Positions 14,683-25,989 of a DNA stretch of 64,000 nt are shown piece by piece. The notes below the pieces were generated by a model that made no database searches, was not told the DNA's origin, and worked only from the letters and a program-made list of their open reading frames with translations. The stretch lies in the NCBI GenBank assembly GCA_013396655.1, contig WBMV01000300.1, positions 255,419 through 319,418 of the forward strand, written 5' to 3'. Numbering within the stretch: the stretch's first letter is position 1; every line of letters begins with the position of its first letter. The position numbers were made by a program, and so were the translations under genes. The DNA is from Campylorhamphus procurvoides. Lineage: Eukaryota > Chordata > Aves > Passeriformes > Dendrocolaptidae.

Positions 14683-14866
14683 CTGGATTAGCCACCAGAA
14701 CAGGCCATTCCAGCTTCACATCTTTCCAGTCACATTCTTTTAACTCTTGCATGAAGCGATTCAAGTTCTTGATTCTGACAAGAGCTTAAAAATCTACTGA
14801 GATCTTGAGATCGGGATAAATTACTTCTTCATGAACATGCCCAGCATAAACCCACTGTACCAAATC
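14683..14866 (-). other. Exon-like block with in-frame stop (candidate or pseudo-exon)
   Basis: On the minus strand a 184-base block is bounded by an acceptor-like 'gttcatttag' just above 14866 and a near-perfect donor, CCAG|GTGAGG, at its lower edge. One frame reads through the block with protein-like composition: an opening DLVQWVYAGHV, then HEEVIYPDLKISVDF, a TAA stop at 14786-14788, then KNLNRFMQELKECDWKDVKL and WPVLVANPG. The opening hydrophobic-W-hydrophobic-Y-small-G pattern is loosely reminiscent of the end of a BTB/POZ fold, but I cannot name a protein. A second acceptor-like 'ctcttgtcag' lies just after the stop, so a shorter stop-free exon of 92 bases is also possible. It may be a real exon with a base error, a pseudogene piece, or chance. 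Confidence 0.3.
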
Positions 14867-17680
14867 CTAAATGAACACAATGTGGATTAAACTTTTTTTC
14901 AGGGAAAAACAGGTATTTGGGCTTAGCACATACTCCAGCTGACCACATGCCACGATAGAGTGCATGCACAAACTACCCAGCAGCAAGATATATGAGTACT
15001 TTTAGTTACAAGAAGCTTTTAGCCCCATCGCTGTCCCCACAGCACACCAAAAGCACACGTTCAAGCCATGATTTCCTTTTCCAAGGCTTACAACAATAAA
15101 GTGATAAGACAGACAGTCGGGCACAAATCCCAGCACTGTGCTAACTTTGAAGTACCTACTAAATCACAGTGACTATAGGCAGTTTGAAAGAAGGTGTCAT
15201 CAAATTCTTAAATGTGCAAAATCAGCAGTCTTCTTTAGCTACCTTCTCAGAAATGACTAAGCTGTTCCGCTCTGTTACCACAAACAAGTAAGATAAAATT
15301 CAACACAACTCTGACACGAAGTACACCAAGTTTTCAGTGCAGTCACCTATACATAAGTAAGTTTTTAGATCTAGACTACTATCTAAGAGTTAAAAAGACT
15401 TCTATCTAAGAAGAGTTAAAATGACTTACAGATGCAGCTATTTTAATGTTAATAGAAACAAATGTTTAATCTCGAATATCTTATCAGACATCAAATATCT
15501 TGAATATATTTAAAGTCCAAAGAAGGTACACAAGCTTTAATGAATCTTATAAAGAGTCATTCTTTAATTTTTTGGCAGCAACATTCTTATTATGATTGAA
15601 AACCGACAGAATTTCTATGTTATTAAGTAATATCAGAGGGGTTATCCACATGAACTTTATTTTTAATTTTTATTTTTTTTAACTAAACCAGTCATTTCCA
15701 CTGTTCTTTACTAAATGATACCATATGAAAATATTTTTGCTTCCTCCTAATAGAACAAATTATTTTATTTAAAAAAAATCCCCACACATTATAATTTACT
15801 TGTTTTGGGTTTTTTCTTTTGTTTGTTTGTTTTTTTTAAATCTGTTGAAAGTACTCTGGCCACTATGACAAAGAGGAATTTTGTACATACTTATAGAAAG
15901 TTTATCAAATCAAGTCCTAAAAACCCCTGGAAAAACACATGTGACCATCTTTGAAAACACATTTCAGAAAGCAAAACATCATTTTTTTTCTGTTCTGCAT
16001 ACTGATCAAGTAAAGTTTCAAAAATATAAGGAAAAATAAATTTGCTTATTAATACATTTTATATTCAGATTGTTTATAAGTTACAATTAGGTATTCCATA
16101 TATATATTTGTTATGCATGTATATTTGCTAATCCAACACTGGTTTTTTAGGCTTGATATAAGGGAATAAAATTATGTTCTGTGTTTTCCCTGCTGGGGGC
16201 AATATGACTCCACTTGTACTCAATGAATGATCAGAAATTACATAGAAGTGGAAAAACTCAAAGCATTTTAAAATACTACACTGAGTCCCTGAAGTAGAAC
16301 AGGGGCATTGGGACCAAAATGTCTTAATGAAGCTTACCAGGTACTGTAAATGTGAAGAGTCACTTGAAGTGGCTGGAGAAGGCTGGGTAGAGATACTTTC
16401 ATGGCTTGTTGTTGTTTTTTGTATCACAGCACAGAAAATATAAAAACCAAACAAAAAAAATATCACCACTCCAATCAGTAAAACAATCAAGAGTGGTGTA
16501 TATCAACTATGATTTGTGTAAAACAATACCACAATCTCACAAAATAATAGTAATATTAATAATGATAATAATAATCATGAAGAAGAATGTCCTCCAAATC
16601 CTTTGCAAAACTGTTGTTTTTGTGAACTTCTTGTGCAATTACACTGATAAAACCGAAAAATATTGAAGTGAGACAAAAGCAGGAAATAAAAGCTAACAGG
16701 AACAGGTATGTCAGATGAAAAACAGGAATTAGAAAACTCTCAAGCCACATAAGTTATCACCAGACTTATATTAGCAATTTTTGATTAAATATTTTGTTGC
16801 CAAATCTAGCTTTACTTATTCAAATACATTCAAAAGAGTGGGGTTTTTACTCAGTGAAGAAATTGAATGTTATGATGGGACCTAATGAAAGATAACTAAA
16901 AACATAACTTAATGAACCTGTTACAATTAAGATATACCTTTTAATCCAGTCATCTGATTGTTATTTTCTATTTTATTATAAAGTACATATATGTGCATAC
17001 ATGTAACTTCTAGAAGATTATGATACTATTTCATTTATTATGCATCATCTGCCTCAAGACTGGGCAAATTTGAGCTTTAACTTTTTTTTTTCCCTCCAGG
17101 TCCTTATAAACTTTGCCAAACCATAATCTTTCATCTTGAAGTATTTTATGCAACTATCATCCTTCACAGGCTCCTGAACAAAATAATGACACTCCAGCCC
17201 ATTTTCAGAAATATGTAGCTGTGGAAAGGAGAGCAATTAATTATTTAAATATAGTAATTAAATAATATTTGAAAAGAGCTGTGAGATATCTACTTGTCTA
17301 CAATTAGGCAGATTTACTTAACTCCACACAAAACCAAATGAAAAAATCCCTTTCCAAGGTCCAAAAAAAAACCCCAAAAAGCCCACCAAAACCCCCCAAC
17401 AAAAAACCCAACAACAGCAGAAAAAAAAAAACCTAAACCTAACTGCAGCAAACTCTCAAGTTTCGCTTACAGAGGTGTACAACCATTTTGTTATAAGCTT
17501 TCTGCTACTCAGTGATAAATACTATGTAAAACTGTTTCTCGTTTTCCCATGTTTCAGATATTTGGTGATTTGAGGTAGGATGAAGACTAAGATAAGAAAC
17601 TGAACTAATTTTTAATTCTACTTATATCTTAATATTTATAAGAAGCAGTACATTTAATCCTCCTTTCACCAAGCACAACA
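14867..17680. other. AT-rich non-coding stretch with simple repeats
   Basis: Unique-looking sequence with a GTTTG/poly-T tract (about 15808-15838), an ATA/TAA-rich run (about 16544-16577), and an A/C-rich tract (about 17366-17441) nearly free of T on the plus strand. A 120-codon minus-strand open frame at 16128-16490 encodes a hydrophobic stretch from poly-T sequence and is not supported as a gene. No other features seen. Confidence 0.5.
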
Positions 17681-17705
17681 CCCCCCCCCGCCCCCCACCC
17701 CCCCC
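17681..17705 (-). repeat. C tract; G-quadruplex-capable on the minus strand
   Basis: Twenty-five bases consist of three C runs interrupted by one G and one A. The minus strand therefore carries G8, G6 and G9 runs separated by single bases, enough for four G-tracts with one-base loops. This is a strong G-quadruplex candidate by pattern. Such tracts are also length-unstable and prone to sequencing error. Confidence 0.7.
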
Positions 17706-17748
17706 ATGTGTTGCCTCTGCAGGGCTGATGAAACAATGGTATATTTAA

Positions 17749-17815
17749 AATCATAGAACTGTTTGGATTAGAAGTGATTTGCACTCCCCTGCAATGAGCA
17801 GGGACATCAACGATG
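17749..17815 (-). mobile_element. Degraded CR1 LINE 3'-end fragment
   Basis: The plus strand shows the complement of a CR1 tail. It begins AATCATAGAACTGTTTGGATT, continues through a diverged 'agaagtgatt', and has CCCTGCAATGAGCAGGGACA, matching the well-known 'ccctgccatgggcagggaca' of avian CR1. About 20 consensus bases are missing between the two parts, and similarity fades after about 17815. The element lies in minus orientation and is a short, old, inactive relic. The call is from recalled consensus. Confidence 0.7.
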
Positions 17816-20800
17816 TTTGCAACATCATATTTCATTTGTATAAGAGACACACAATGCTTGAAGGTGGCAGCTTTAAGGTAGCAGCCTTAAAGAAAATAGC
17901 AACCATACCCTTAAAGATAGTTTACCACAATATTCAGGGTGAGTTGAATCAATGCTCCTTAGTAAGATAGCTCTTTAAGGAAAAAAAAAAAACAAGAGAA
18001 GATAGGTCTCTGCCTCTATAAAGCAACAGGAAGCAGACTCTTTCTGTTCTTTCCAAATTCAGACTTTAAGCTGCATTTGTCTCTTTGAAGGGCTTGCTTT
18101 TGATTAATTCTACATAACGTGTACAGTATCTGCTCCATGAAGTTTTGATTTTTTTTTTTTTTGTGCAAAGCCAAATGATACAGATGAACAATTTTGAGAC
18201 AAACCTATTATACTCTTTATGACAAGGAAAACAAGAATAGGAAAAGAAGGCAAATAATACTGAAAGAGTAGCACCTCAAGTACCTCATCTCTTCTTTGGG
18301 ACACTCCTTCTACCTTGTGATAGCTCTACTAGAACCCTTTTTGGATTGATTTTACTCTCTGAAAGCTAGTAAATCTAAACATACAATTTGATACTTTAAA
18401 AAAAAGACTTGTCCATCTTCACTCCTCTTCCCATGCTTATTCTGCTTCTTTCTTCCTTCTTTGCCATAACTAATCTTGTTCTATTCTTGTACCTTTTATG
18501 GCACTAACTGGATCTCTTCAATAAGCTGATTTCACTAGGTAGAATAGGACACAATTTCCCCAAACCATGAAGAGCTGCACCGAATAATAATGAATTATTT
18601 GGCTAATTTTCTGAAGGTATCCCAAAAGGGAAGTGGCAGGACTACAGACTCAAATGAAGCTGGCAGCAGGAAGAAAGACAGAGGCAGTCTTTTACTGTTT
18701 TCTTCTTCTTCTTTTTTTGGTGGGGGGCATGGAGGATGGGGAGGGAAGGAGTAATTTCTAGAATATTTTTGTAAGCATTTTACAACTCAAATTAACACAG
18801 AGAGATAAAACTTCTCAACTGATTATTTCAGCTCAGATGGAGATGACAGCTAAAGGACCAATGTTAGTGTATAAATAATGCTGGCATCTTCTCTCCTTCC
18901 ATTGACCAGCATTTCTTGCTTAAGGCTCTGAAGTGAACAGAAACATCTTCTCCATATCAAAAACATCTCAGGCTTCTCTGTTATACATTCCAACTGTTTT
19001 CTATGGGAAAACCTGCAGATTTGGGGTTCATCTTCCCGCTTCCTGACAGAAAGATAGCAACGTACAAATAGGTGCAACCATGAATATTTATAAAAATGAG
19101 GTAAATGTCAGCTGAGACCTTGAAGACTTTAGTCTTCAGAATACTCTCACACATTATAAACATTAAATAATAAGGTCCACTGGAGAGGTAAATTAGCTTC
19201 TAACCTAAGTCACTCATTTATTTCTATGCACAAGCTCCTTGTTTTCTCCTCCCCTACCTCCACAAAAAATGCCATGACCTTTACAAGCTTACTTTAAAAC
19301 AATATTAAGACTCATTTAATGTTTCAACTTTAATGAAATAAATATTACAACATAGTAATATTTTTTAAAAAAATAATGCAGGATTTCTTAATTAAAATAA
19401 AAAAAATAAAAAAAAACCTCATTGAAAATCTGATAGAAAACTGAAAAGAAGGAGTTTATTCAAAGGCCCCTGGAAAATAAGAAGAATCCTTTCAGCTGTC
19501 TCACATATTACAAATTTATATAAAAGAAAGTTCCAAAGTGACCAAATAGCTCTAAGGAAGAAAAATGACTAGAGCTAATTAATTAAGTTACAAGTTAAAA
19601 AAAAAAATCTGCAAATGCAGATAGCAATATATAAAATTAAGACCAAATGAAGACTTGGGCCTCAGGGCACAGTATGGTAAAAAGAATGACTTAAAATATC
19701 TCCACTGCTGAAAGACAGAAGTCTTGTTTTGCACCCTTTTTCACCTACCTTCATTGTTATCCTTTACAGTTTGGTCTGTTCCCTGGCATTTGGCTAATTA
19801 GTTTTCCACTATTCATGTGGTCTAGGCAACAGCAACTGATGTGGCAGGGATGAGAGTGTGAAGGGCGTGTGAAAGGATCATCCAGAACTGCCTATCAGCA
19901 CATTTGCCCAAAAAATTATAATGCTAGAGAAGAATTGGTCAGATTAAACATCAACCAAGAGATTACAATGAGGTTTTGAGGGGTCATTTATAGAAAAGCG
20001 AAAAGGAATAATAAATATTTGCAATGGCAGGGACAAAGAAGAAAATTTATTAGAAGACAAAGCGTGATTTGAATTTTGTCATAGAAACTACTGACTTTGT
20101 CCCCTCCACTTAGAGTCACCTATCCTTCCAGGCACTGGGATAGCATCCAGCAGATGTTGTGACAACACAGTAACAAGTAGGGGAAGACTCCTCACACCTC
20201 CATCTGCACATCAAAAGGCCTAGTTGTTTTGTCACCAGCATGTGGATTATAGGGCACACAAAAAGCACTAACCTCCAGCATGGGTGTGTGTGTGAAATAC
20301 ACTCCCAGAAGAGGAGGTGTATTTGTGACACTACGTGGGGGTAGGTAGTGGCAGGGACTTGCACCTTTGTAGGTTTATGAACTGCTTGATTCTAAGTTTG
20401 CTGGTAACCATGTGAATTATTAAGCTCTGGCATTTTGGGGGTAGAGCTGGTTGGAGGACAATGGGGTGAGGGTTGCTTATTTTGAATATTTGTGGGTTTT
20501 TTCCCCACAATGTTCCACCTGACAGAGACGCACAAATCCAAACCTGTAAATGACCTTGGCACCTAAAACTTGGACTTGAGTTCAAAGCTGTCAGCATCCT
20601 ATCTTTTCCATTGATGCATTCCAGCTTCGAGCTGATGCCAGTCTCCAGTGACCCAGTGAGCCACTTCCTGAATTATTTCAGTGATAGACATTAAACCAAT
20701 CACTGTTGAACTGTCCAGGTACTTTAAGTGGGCCTGAACACGCAGACAAAACACACAGACAAAACTGATGGAGCCCCCTCTTTGAATCTATGGAGTCTTC

Positions 20801-23560
20801 CAGGTCTTGGATGACAGGTCTGATAAGCCACACAGCTTTAACAGAAGCTGAACCTTCAAACATTCCTTCAGAACTCAGCTGCTAGCAATTTGTTTTAAAA
20901 CCACTCCCAATAAATTGATGTTACCTTCTTTTAATAATTATCTGCTATGACAATTCCCACTTCTGATGCAGTTCCCTACTACTACTGAGATCTAAGTAGC
21001 CTTCTCTAACCCTGATCATGCTTGAGGTTAATTTTAGGAAAGGCAGTCACATGAGAAAAATTCTCCAAAAGTTGTGCCACAGTAAAGAAAAGCCACTATT
21101 TTCTAGATGAGGAAGAAAATAAAGTTTACCTGTGACCCTTTACCTTGCGCAAGGACTTAATGAATTTTTGTGTTAAGCAATCCATGAAATAGCAACCAAA
21201 CAGATTTGTGCCACCAATTCCAAGTGCTGGTGAATCCTGTATGATGCCTGTTTCACCTTCTAACTTATCCTATTGTACACCCAGGCTAAAGGTAAGCCAC
21301 AAAGAAGCGTATGCTAGAGCAATTAGCAATTAGTAATTGCTCTGTGCCCCAGCTTTCTACTAGCGGTTACTGACAACAGTACAGTAAGATATTACAGAAC
21401 ATTTCAAAGACATGTATATGTTGAAGTCCCAGATTCCTCAAGAAAAGTGAGAAATTTTCTTCATAACTACAAATACTTTGAGATAACATTTAGAAACACT
21501 AATTTTGACTAAGAAGGTAGCCTTTCTAAGGGAACTTGACGGACAGAAAATGCCTCTTCTAGTATACCTAACATGACACAGGATGAATGCACTCACAGCT
21601 GGTGCTGAAGTCACACCCACAACTACATCCATTTCATGAGGGTTTACCCCAGGCCAGTTGGTGTTGTGTGTGAATGCCCAAGAGATATTGGTGTGCATTT
21701 CCTCTACCTCTGGAACGCAGAGTTTGTTTCATGAATCAGTTTTCTTTACGAGGAACTGAGCCATACTCTCCATGACTGCTCTGGGACACAAACTGAGATA
21801 TCTTAAGTGAAGAGGCTCACAAGCATATGCCCCACCTGAATGGAAATGCACACACCTACAGACATAGCCTTAGCTACCCATATTTAGTTTAACTTCAGTT
21901 TATGTCTCTGTAAATAGTTATTATCCAATTCTCTAAATGATGATTAAGTTTTTTGTATTTCCTTGTGACACAAAGTAGCATAGCTGATCAAGATAAGTGA
22001 TGCCATGGCATGCAGAAACCAAGTAAAACTCCAAGAGAAAAATTTGCATTACATACAATATATTACTTCAAAATATATAAAACAATCTCATAACAATAAA
22101 AAAGCCACACAGCCACAAACAAAACCAAGAAATAAAAATCCATCCCAAACTACCCAAAAAACCCCAAAGAGAAATATAAAAGACCAGCGAACCAACAAAT
22201 CCAGAAAACAACAAAAAAATTTGCCAAGGATACAAGACTAAGGACATAAATAAAACATATGAAAAAATCCTCTTGCATTATTCAGTTCAATTGCACTATG
22301 GAGAAGGTATGAAAAAGAAATATAAAATGGTCAGCACCATGATGAAATTAAGAGAACTGTTATATTCTCAGTTATTATAATTTCATTTGCATAACATTCA
22401 GGTTTTCATATTTTGCTAAATCATGACTGTCTTCTCAGCATATTGAGCTTGAAATGTGGACTTTTATGCTACTTAAGATGAGTTTATATACAAATCTTCT
22501 GTTCCCTCCACTAAAACAAAACTTACATTCTTAGACAGACTTAGACAAAACCTAATCTAATATCTTTGAATATTTTAATTACAAAACATCTAAAGTGACT
22601 AAAGATATAAGCACTAAAGTAATTATGAATTAGTGAAATCTTTCCTACAGGATGTACTACTAAGTACTACTGTTATTTTGCTTGAACCAATCAGAATTCC
22701 TTAGCCAGATCTTACTAATCATAAATTTCTAGCAACCTTTAAGCATGACATATTAGAAGTAGTCTATCTGTAAGAGACTACTACTGAGTATTCTAGAAGT
22801 GCTGTTGCCTGTATTTATCATGCAAATTACCCTGTCTGTCCTCTTCTCCCTGAACATAAGTAGGTGGCTGAGAAACAGAACTAAACTAAAAAATTAGTTC
22901 AAACTCAAAATAAGTGCACAAACTGAAGAAAAGGCACCTTTCAGGTTGATTTTTCCAGTTTCTTCCACAGTGGGAAGCTTTATATAGCCAGAATTTAGAA
23001 AACAATTAGATATCATTAGTAGTAATTCATATATCTAGAAAGAACCAATCCTTAGGAACACAGTGCTTTGAAAATTACTTAATTTGCTCACCTAACACCG
23101 TATGCATGCAGCTGTCCCTTTTACAGCTCCAACAATTATTTTGCCTTTTTTCCTCTCAAAATGCTTGAATTGGTCTACAAACCTTTACACAAAAACCTGG
23201 CTTTCATACAATAAAATTCTGGTGTCTCAGAAATAACCCCAATGTGCAATACTTATTAGAGCGCACCAAAGATTCCTTTCAAAGGTATTCACTGCTCTTC
23301 TTCTAAAATGAAATCTAAAACACACACATGATACAACTTGGCGATTTCAATACTGGAATATTTATGTATATATATATATACACACACACACATTATTATA
23401 AGGAGTATCTGAGTTGAAAAGAGGGGCATTATTATGTACTACTTCAGAGCTGGGATTTTTAACCTGTGAAAGTGAGGCTTCTACAATCATTCTATATGAA
23501 CTTCTCCACACCTTTTGCCCTTTTTAAATAAATACTGAATATTTATGATATTGAATTTCC
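17816..23560. other. AT-rich non-coding stretch, no gene seen
   Basis: Contains a poly-T run near 18147-18162, a 10-bp perfect hairpin at 21316-21343, an A/C-rich tract at about 22080-22215 and a TA/CA dinucleotide repeat at about 23364-23392. A slightly GC-richer segment at 20100-20880 has no recognisable repeat ends or coding frame. No gene, RNA gene or clear transposon identified. Confidence 0.5.
23364..23392. repeat. Compound TA/CA microsatellite
   Basis: A (TA)n run passes directly into (CA)n ending near 23392. It is a short compound dinucleotide repeat, likely length-polymorphic. Confidence 0.85.
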
Positions 23561-24070
23561 CACATCACCAGCTGAAGAGGCAGCCTTTACTGAGGAACAG
23601 CTTGAGAGTTAGCTCTGGGGCTTAGCTTGCTGGTTAGTCTACAGGGTCCCTAAACAGCTTAAGAACATGTTTTCACTCATCTATCTGGTTGTGAAGGAGT
23701 AAGGGAATTAGCTAAACATGCTGTCATGAATTTAGAAAGTGCAAGAGTAAGACCCTGAAGGTGTTGTGAAACTGATATTTCTAAAGAGTTTTAGAGATGC
23801 GGATAGGAGCTGGGCATACTGCAGCACATCTGTCTGCCTGAATGACACACTGAAATGGTTTATGGCTTAAACATTGTTAAGATCACCCAAGCCCACTCCC
23901 TGCCTGAATATGCCTCCTGAACTTCAGGGAATTGGACTGTGAGTTAAGCCTCCTGATGGCAGATAAAGGTGGTACTATTGTCTACTCATGTCAGGTTTAA
24001 GAAGTATTCAAGGCTGGGAGGAGGCCATAGCCTGTCGGGGAATGCCCGGCAAGGTACACTGAGTGAGAGA

Positions 24071-24127
24071 AAAAGAAGAAAAAGAAACATAAAGAAGAAA
24101 AAGAAACAAAAAGAAGAAAAAGAAACA
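24071..24127 (+). repeat. 19-bp purine tandem repeat in LTR U3, three copies
   Basis: Three consecutive 19-base units built on AAAGAAGAAAAAGAAACA differ at the first base. The region is almost pure purine on the plus strand. Its position in U3 is where retroviral enhancer repeats often lie, but no factor binding is shown. Confidence 0.85.
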
Positions 24128-24472
24128 AAAAGAGACCTGTGCTTAGTGGGAAAGAAAAGAACCATCAAGATGAACCAGGATCTGACAAGTTTCAATAGTT
24201 TTTATTGTTCAGGTAGCTTAGACAGATATCCATCGTATTAGATTAGGAATAATCACGGTTCTATTATATGATTGTTCTGATTGGTTGTTTTATCCTGATC
24301 CCCTATCGGTCATTTGTACCCCAGTTACCAATTGGCTGATGTTTGATGCAATGCACCCTTTCCTTTTATGATGGTCCCCTCCTACCTATTTCCTTATATG
24401 GTTTCTGTCCCTCCCCCATTTCCCTTATATGGGTATACCCCATCCATGTTCCAGAACCTTCCCCTCAGACCC

Positions 24473-24501
24473 TATATAAGTGGTCCTTTCCCATCAATAA
24501 A
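24473..24501 (+). promoter_or_regulatory. LTR TATA box and poly(A) signal
   Basis: TATATAAG at 24473-24480 and AATAAA at 24496-24501 sit 15 bases apart, so U3 and R are compact. Together they fix the LTR strand. The LTR may still act as a promoter in principle; no evidence of activity is visible. Confidence 0.7.
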
Positions 24502-24573
24502 CTGCCATTCTCACTTCACCCTCGGAGAGTGTGCCAGTCCTTTCTCTCCTAAAAAAGGATCGCGACAATAGCC

Positions 24574-25330
24574 CACAGACTCATTGTACATTCTCTCCTG
24601 TGAAAGACTGGGCTGTTAATGCTAATGGTTCAAACAATCAGCAAAGTGGCTTCCCTAGTGCTGAGGGCATGTATATCTGACACCTCAGGCTATAAGCCAG
24701 GTGGTAAACAAGGTAAGGAAAGAGGAAAATCCTGCAAGGCAAAGTAGTGTTTTCTTTTCCTTACAAAAATGATTCAGCTGTGACAACTCCCCTCTGGGGA
24801 CGCAAGGAGTAGTGGTATTCATCCCTGGTGATTTGCCATAATGGACACACCTGCACTGACATAATAGGCAGCCGTAATGTCTTAGAAGGTGCCAAAGACT
24901 GTCCTGTGATCAAGTATTACATCATCCATTGTAAAACTCCACACCCCAGGCTCTACATTGCCTGAGCATAATAAAAAGCCATGCACTTCTTCCATCACCG
25001 TATGGGCTTCCTTCACTCACCACACTGGACTTTCCTTACCACCATGGGCTTCTCTTGACAGATGCAAACTACAACCATNTACAGCCATCACTTGACAAGA
25101 CTGGGACTCTCATAAATGAGAAGACCACAAGAAGATGATCAATGGGACACTGCCAGAATTCAGAGTGGTGATATTTATTCTACATAATCTGCCTCTGTCA
25201 CTTTCTCTCTCCATTTGTCTCTTCTTTCTATTTATTTCTATCTCTCTCTAGCTCATGTTTACTGTTAAATAAAAATCTGTACTCTTGACTTTGGCATATG
25301 GTCTCATTTGCACCTTAACTCAGATGGAGT
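24574..25330 (+). mobile_element. Older LTR-like sequence hosting the solo LTR insertion
   Basis: The DNA split by the solo LTR appears to be an older retroviral LTR. Its right part has a 'gcataataaaaagcc' TATA-like segment near 24965, a pyrimidine-rich stretch of TCTCT units at 25190-25250, then 'gttaaataaaaatctg' and 'ggtctcatttgcacc', the layout seen at LTR 3' ends. Sequence left of 24027 probably belongs to it as well. I could not define TG/CA ends or a target duplication, so limits and family are uncertain. A matching copy lies at about 26653-27399. Confidence 0.35.
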
Positions 25331-25714
25331 AATCTCCCTAATAATTTTAAAGAACCTGCTCATAACAGCCTGTAAAGAAAGGAAAAGAGTAGTCTTCAAC
25401 AATAAAGTAATTTGATAATGCAAAAATGGATATTGAAGGTAAAATTGATCCCTGAAGTCACTAGAGAACAAACACATGCCATATATTCCTAGATCTGCCT
25501 CCAACAACATGCTATCCCAAATGAGAAGATTCTGTGTTAAAAAAAAGCTTATGTAAAGAATAAGCCTCCTCTTAGATAATGCCTACTCAAAAACATTCTC
25601 TAGTGATTTTTTAATAGTCTGCATAAAACCCCCACATTTATGATATTATGAAAAATAATTTTAGAGAATTTCTTCATAATGGGAATTAATCAGACAGTTT
25701 AAGGTGTTGTTAAT

Positions 25715-25979
25715 TGTCCTAGTTCAGCAGGAGGGACCAGTTATCACTGTGTGGGGGTGATTAAAGCTGTGTATTCTACACCCTCTATTCATTCCCCAAG
25801 AACAATGGACCATTTGCAGTTTCTGCCCAGGAAGCTGTTAGCACCTCCACACCCGGCCTGAGGGGGCGTGGGTGCTAATGGGCCATCACCGGTTCACCAA
25901 TACCCCATAACTCATAGAGTTAATCACCCATTGTGTGAGTCCCCGCCCTGGGGGAGGGACTGGGTGCTCCCTGAGGGTA
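25715..25979 (+). mobile_element. Truncated copy of the second solo LTR (5' 265 bp)
   Basis: It starts TGTCCTAGTTCAGCAGG after TTAAT, identical in position and sequence to the full LTR at 27784-28437, and stops at the N gap just before that LTR's TATA box. It is part of duplication copy A, and the truncation is caused by the gap rather than by biology if the duplication is an assembly artefact. Only the U3 front half is present. Confidence 0.85.
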
Positions 25980-25989
25980 NNNNNNNNNN
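25980..25989. other. Ten-N assembly gap
   Basis: Ten unresolved bases separate the two nearly identical blocks 23913-25979 and 25990-28048. A gap placed exactly between identical ends usually marks an unmerged overlap. Confidence 0.95.

Larger units (their letters stand above)
24033..24567 (+). mobile_element. Solo LTR, ERVK-like, 6-bp target duplication (copy A)
   Basis: The element begins TGTCGGGGAATGCC and ends GGATCGCGACA, so the ends are perfect 5-base inverted repeats (TGTCG/CGACA) with canonical TG...CA. It is flanked on both sides by the six-base direct repeat ATAGCC (24027-24032 and 24568-24573). A TATA box (TATATAAG, 24473-24480) is followed closely by a poly(A) signal AATAAA (24496-24501), giving plus-strand transcription polarity. 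No internal viral genes are present, so this is a solo LTR left by recombination between two LTRs. Six-base target duplications are typical of class II (ERVK-like) avian retroviruses; that family call is inference. A 19-bp purine repeat lies early in U3. Confidence 0.88.
23913..25979 (+). repeat. Large direct duplication, copy A (2067 bp)
   Basis: This block repeats almost exactly at 25990-28048. The two copies begin with the same CCTCCTGAACTTCAGG and end with the same CCCTGAGGGTA. Differences I can see are two single-base changes in shared landmark regions plus one at the second-LTR flank, a 2-base indel in a C/A run, and ten extra bases including an n at 25079 in this copy. Copy A ends exactly at a ten-N gap and copy B starts immediately after it. 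That geometry favours two unmerged contig ends or haplotypes over a genuine tandem duplication. Confidence 0.9.

Noticed and set aside
16128..16490. 120-codon minus-strand frame with a hydrophobic, membrane-like start and a GTAAGC donor
   Set aside because: The hydrophobic run comes from poly-T sequence, the frame begins at TTG with a TGA just upstream, and the only acceptor-like site leads straight into that stop. No family resemblance.
23969..24241. Lysine-rich 90-codon frame, repeated at 26046-26318
   Set aside because: It runs over the 19-bp purine repeat of the LTR and crosses the LTR boundary; not a viral gene.
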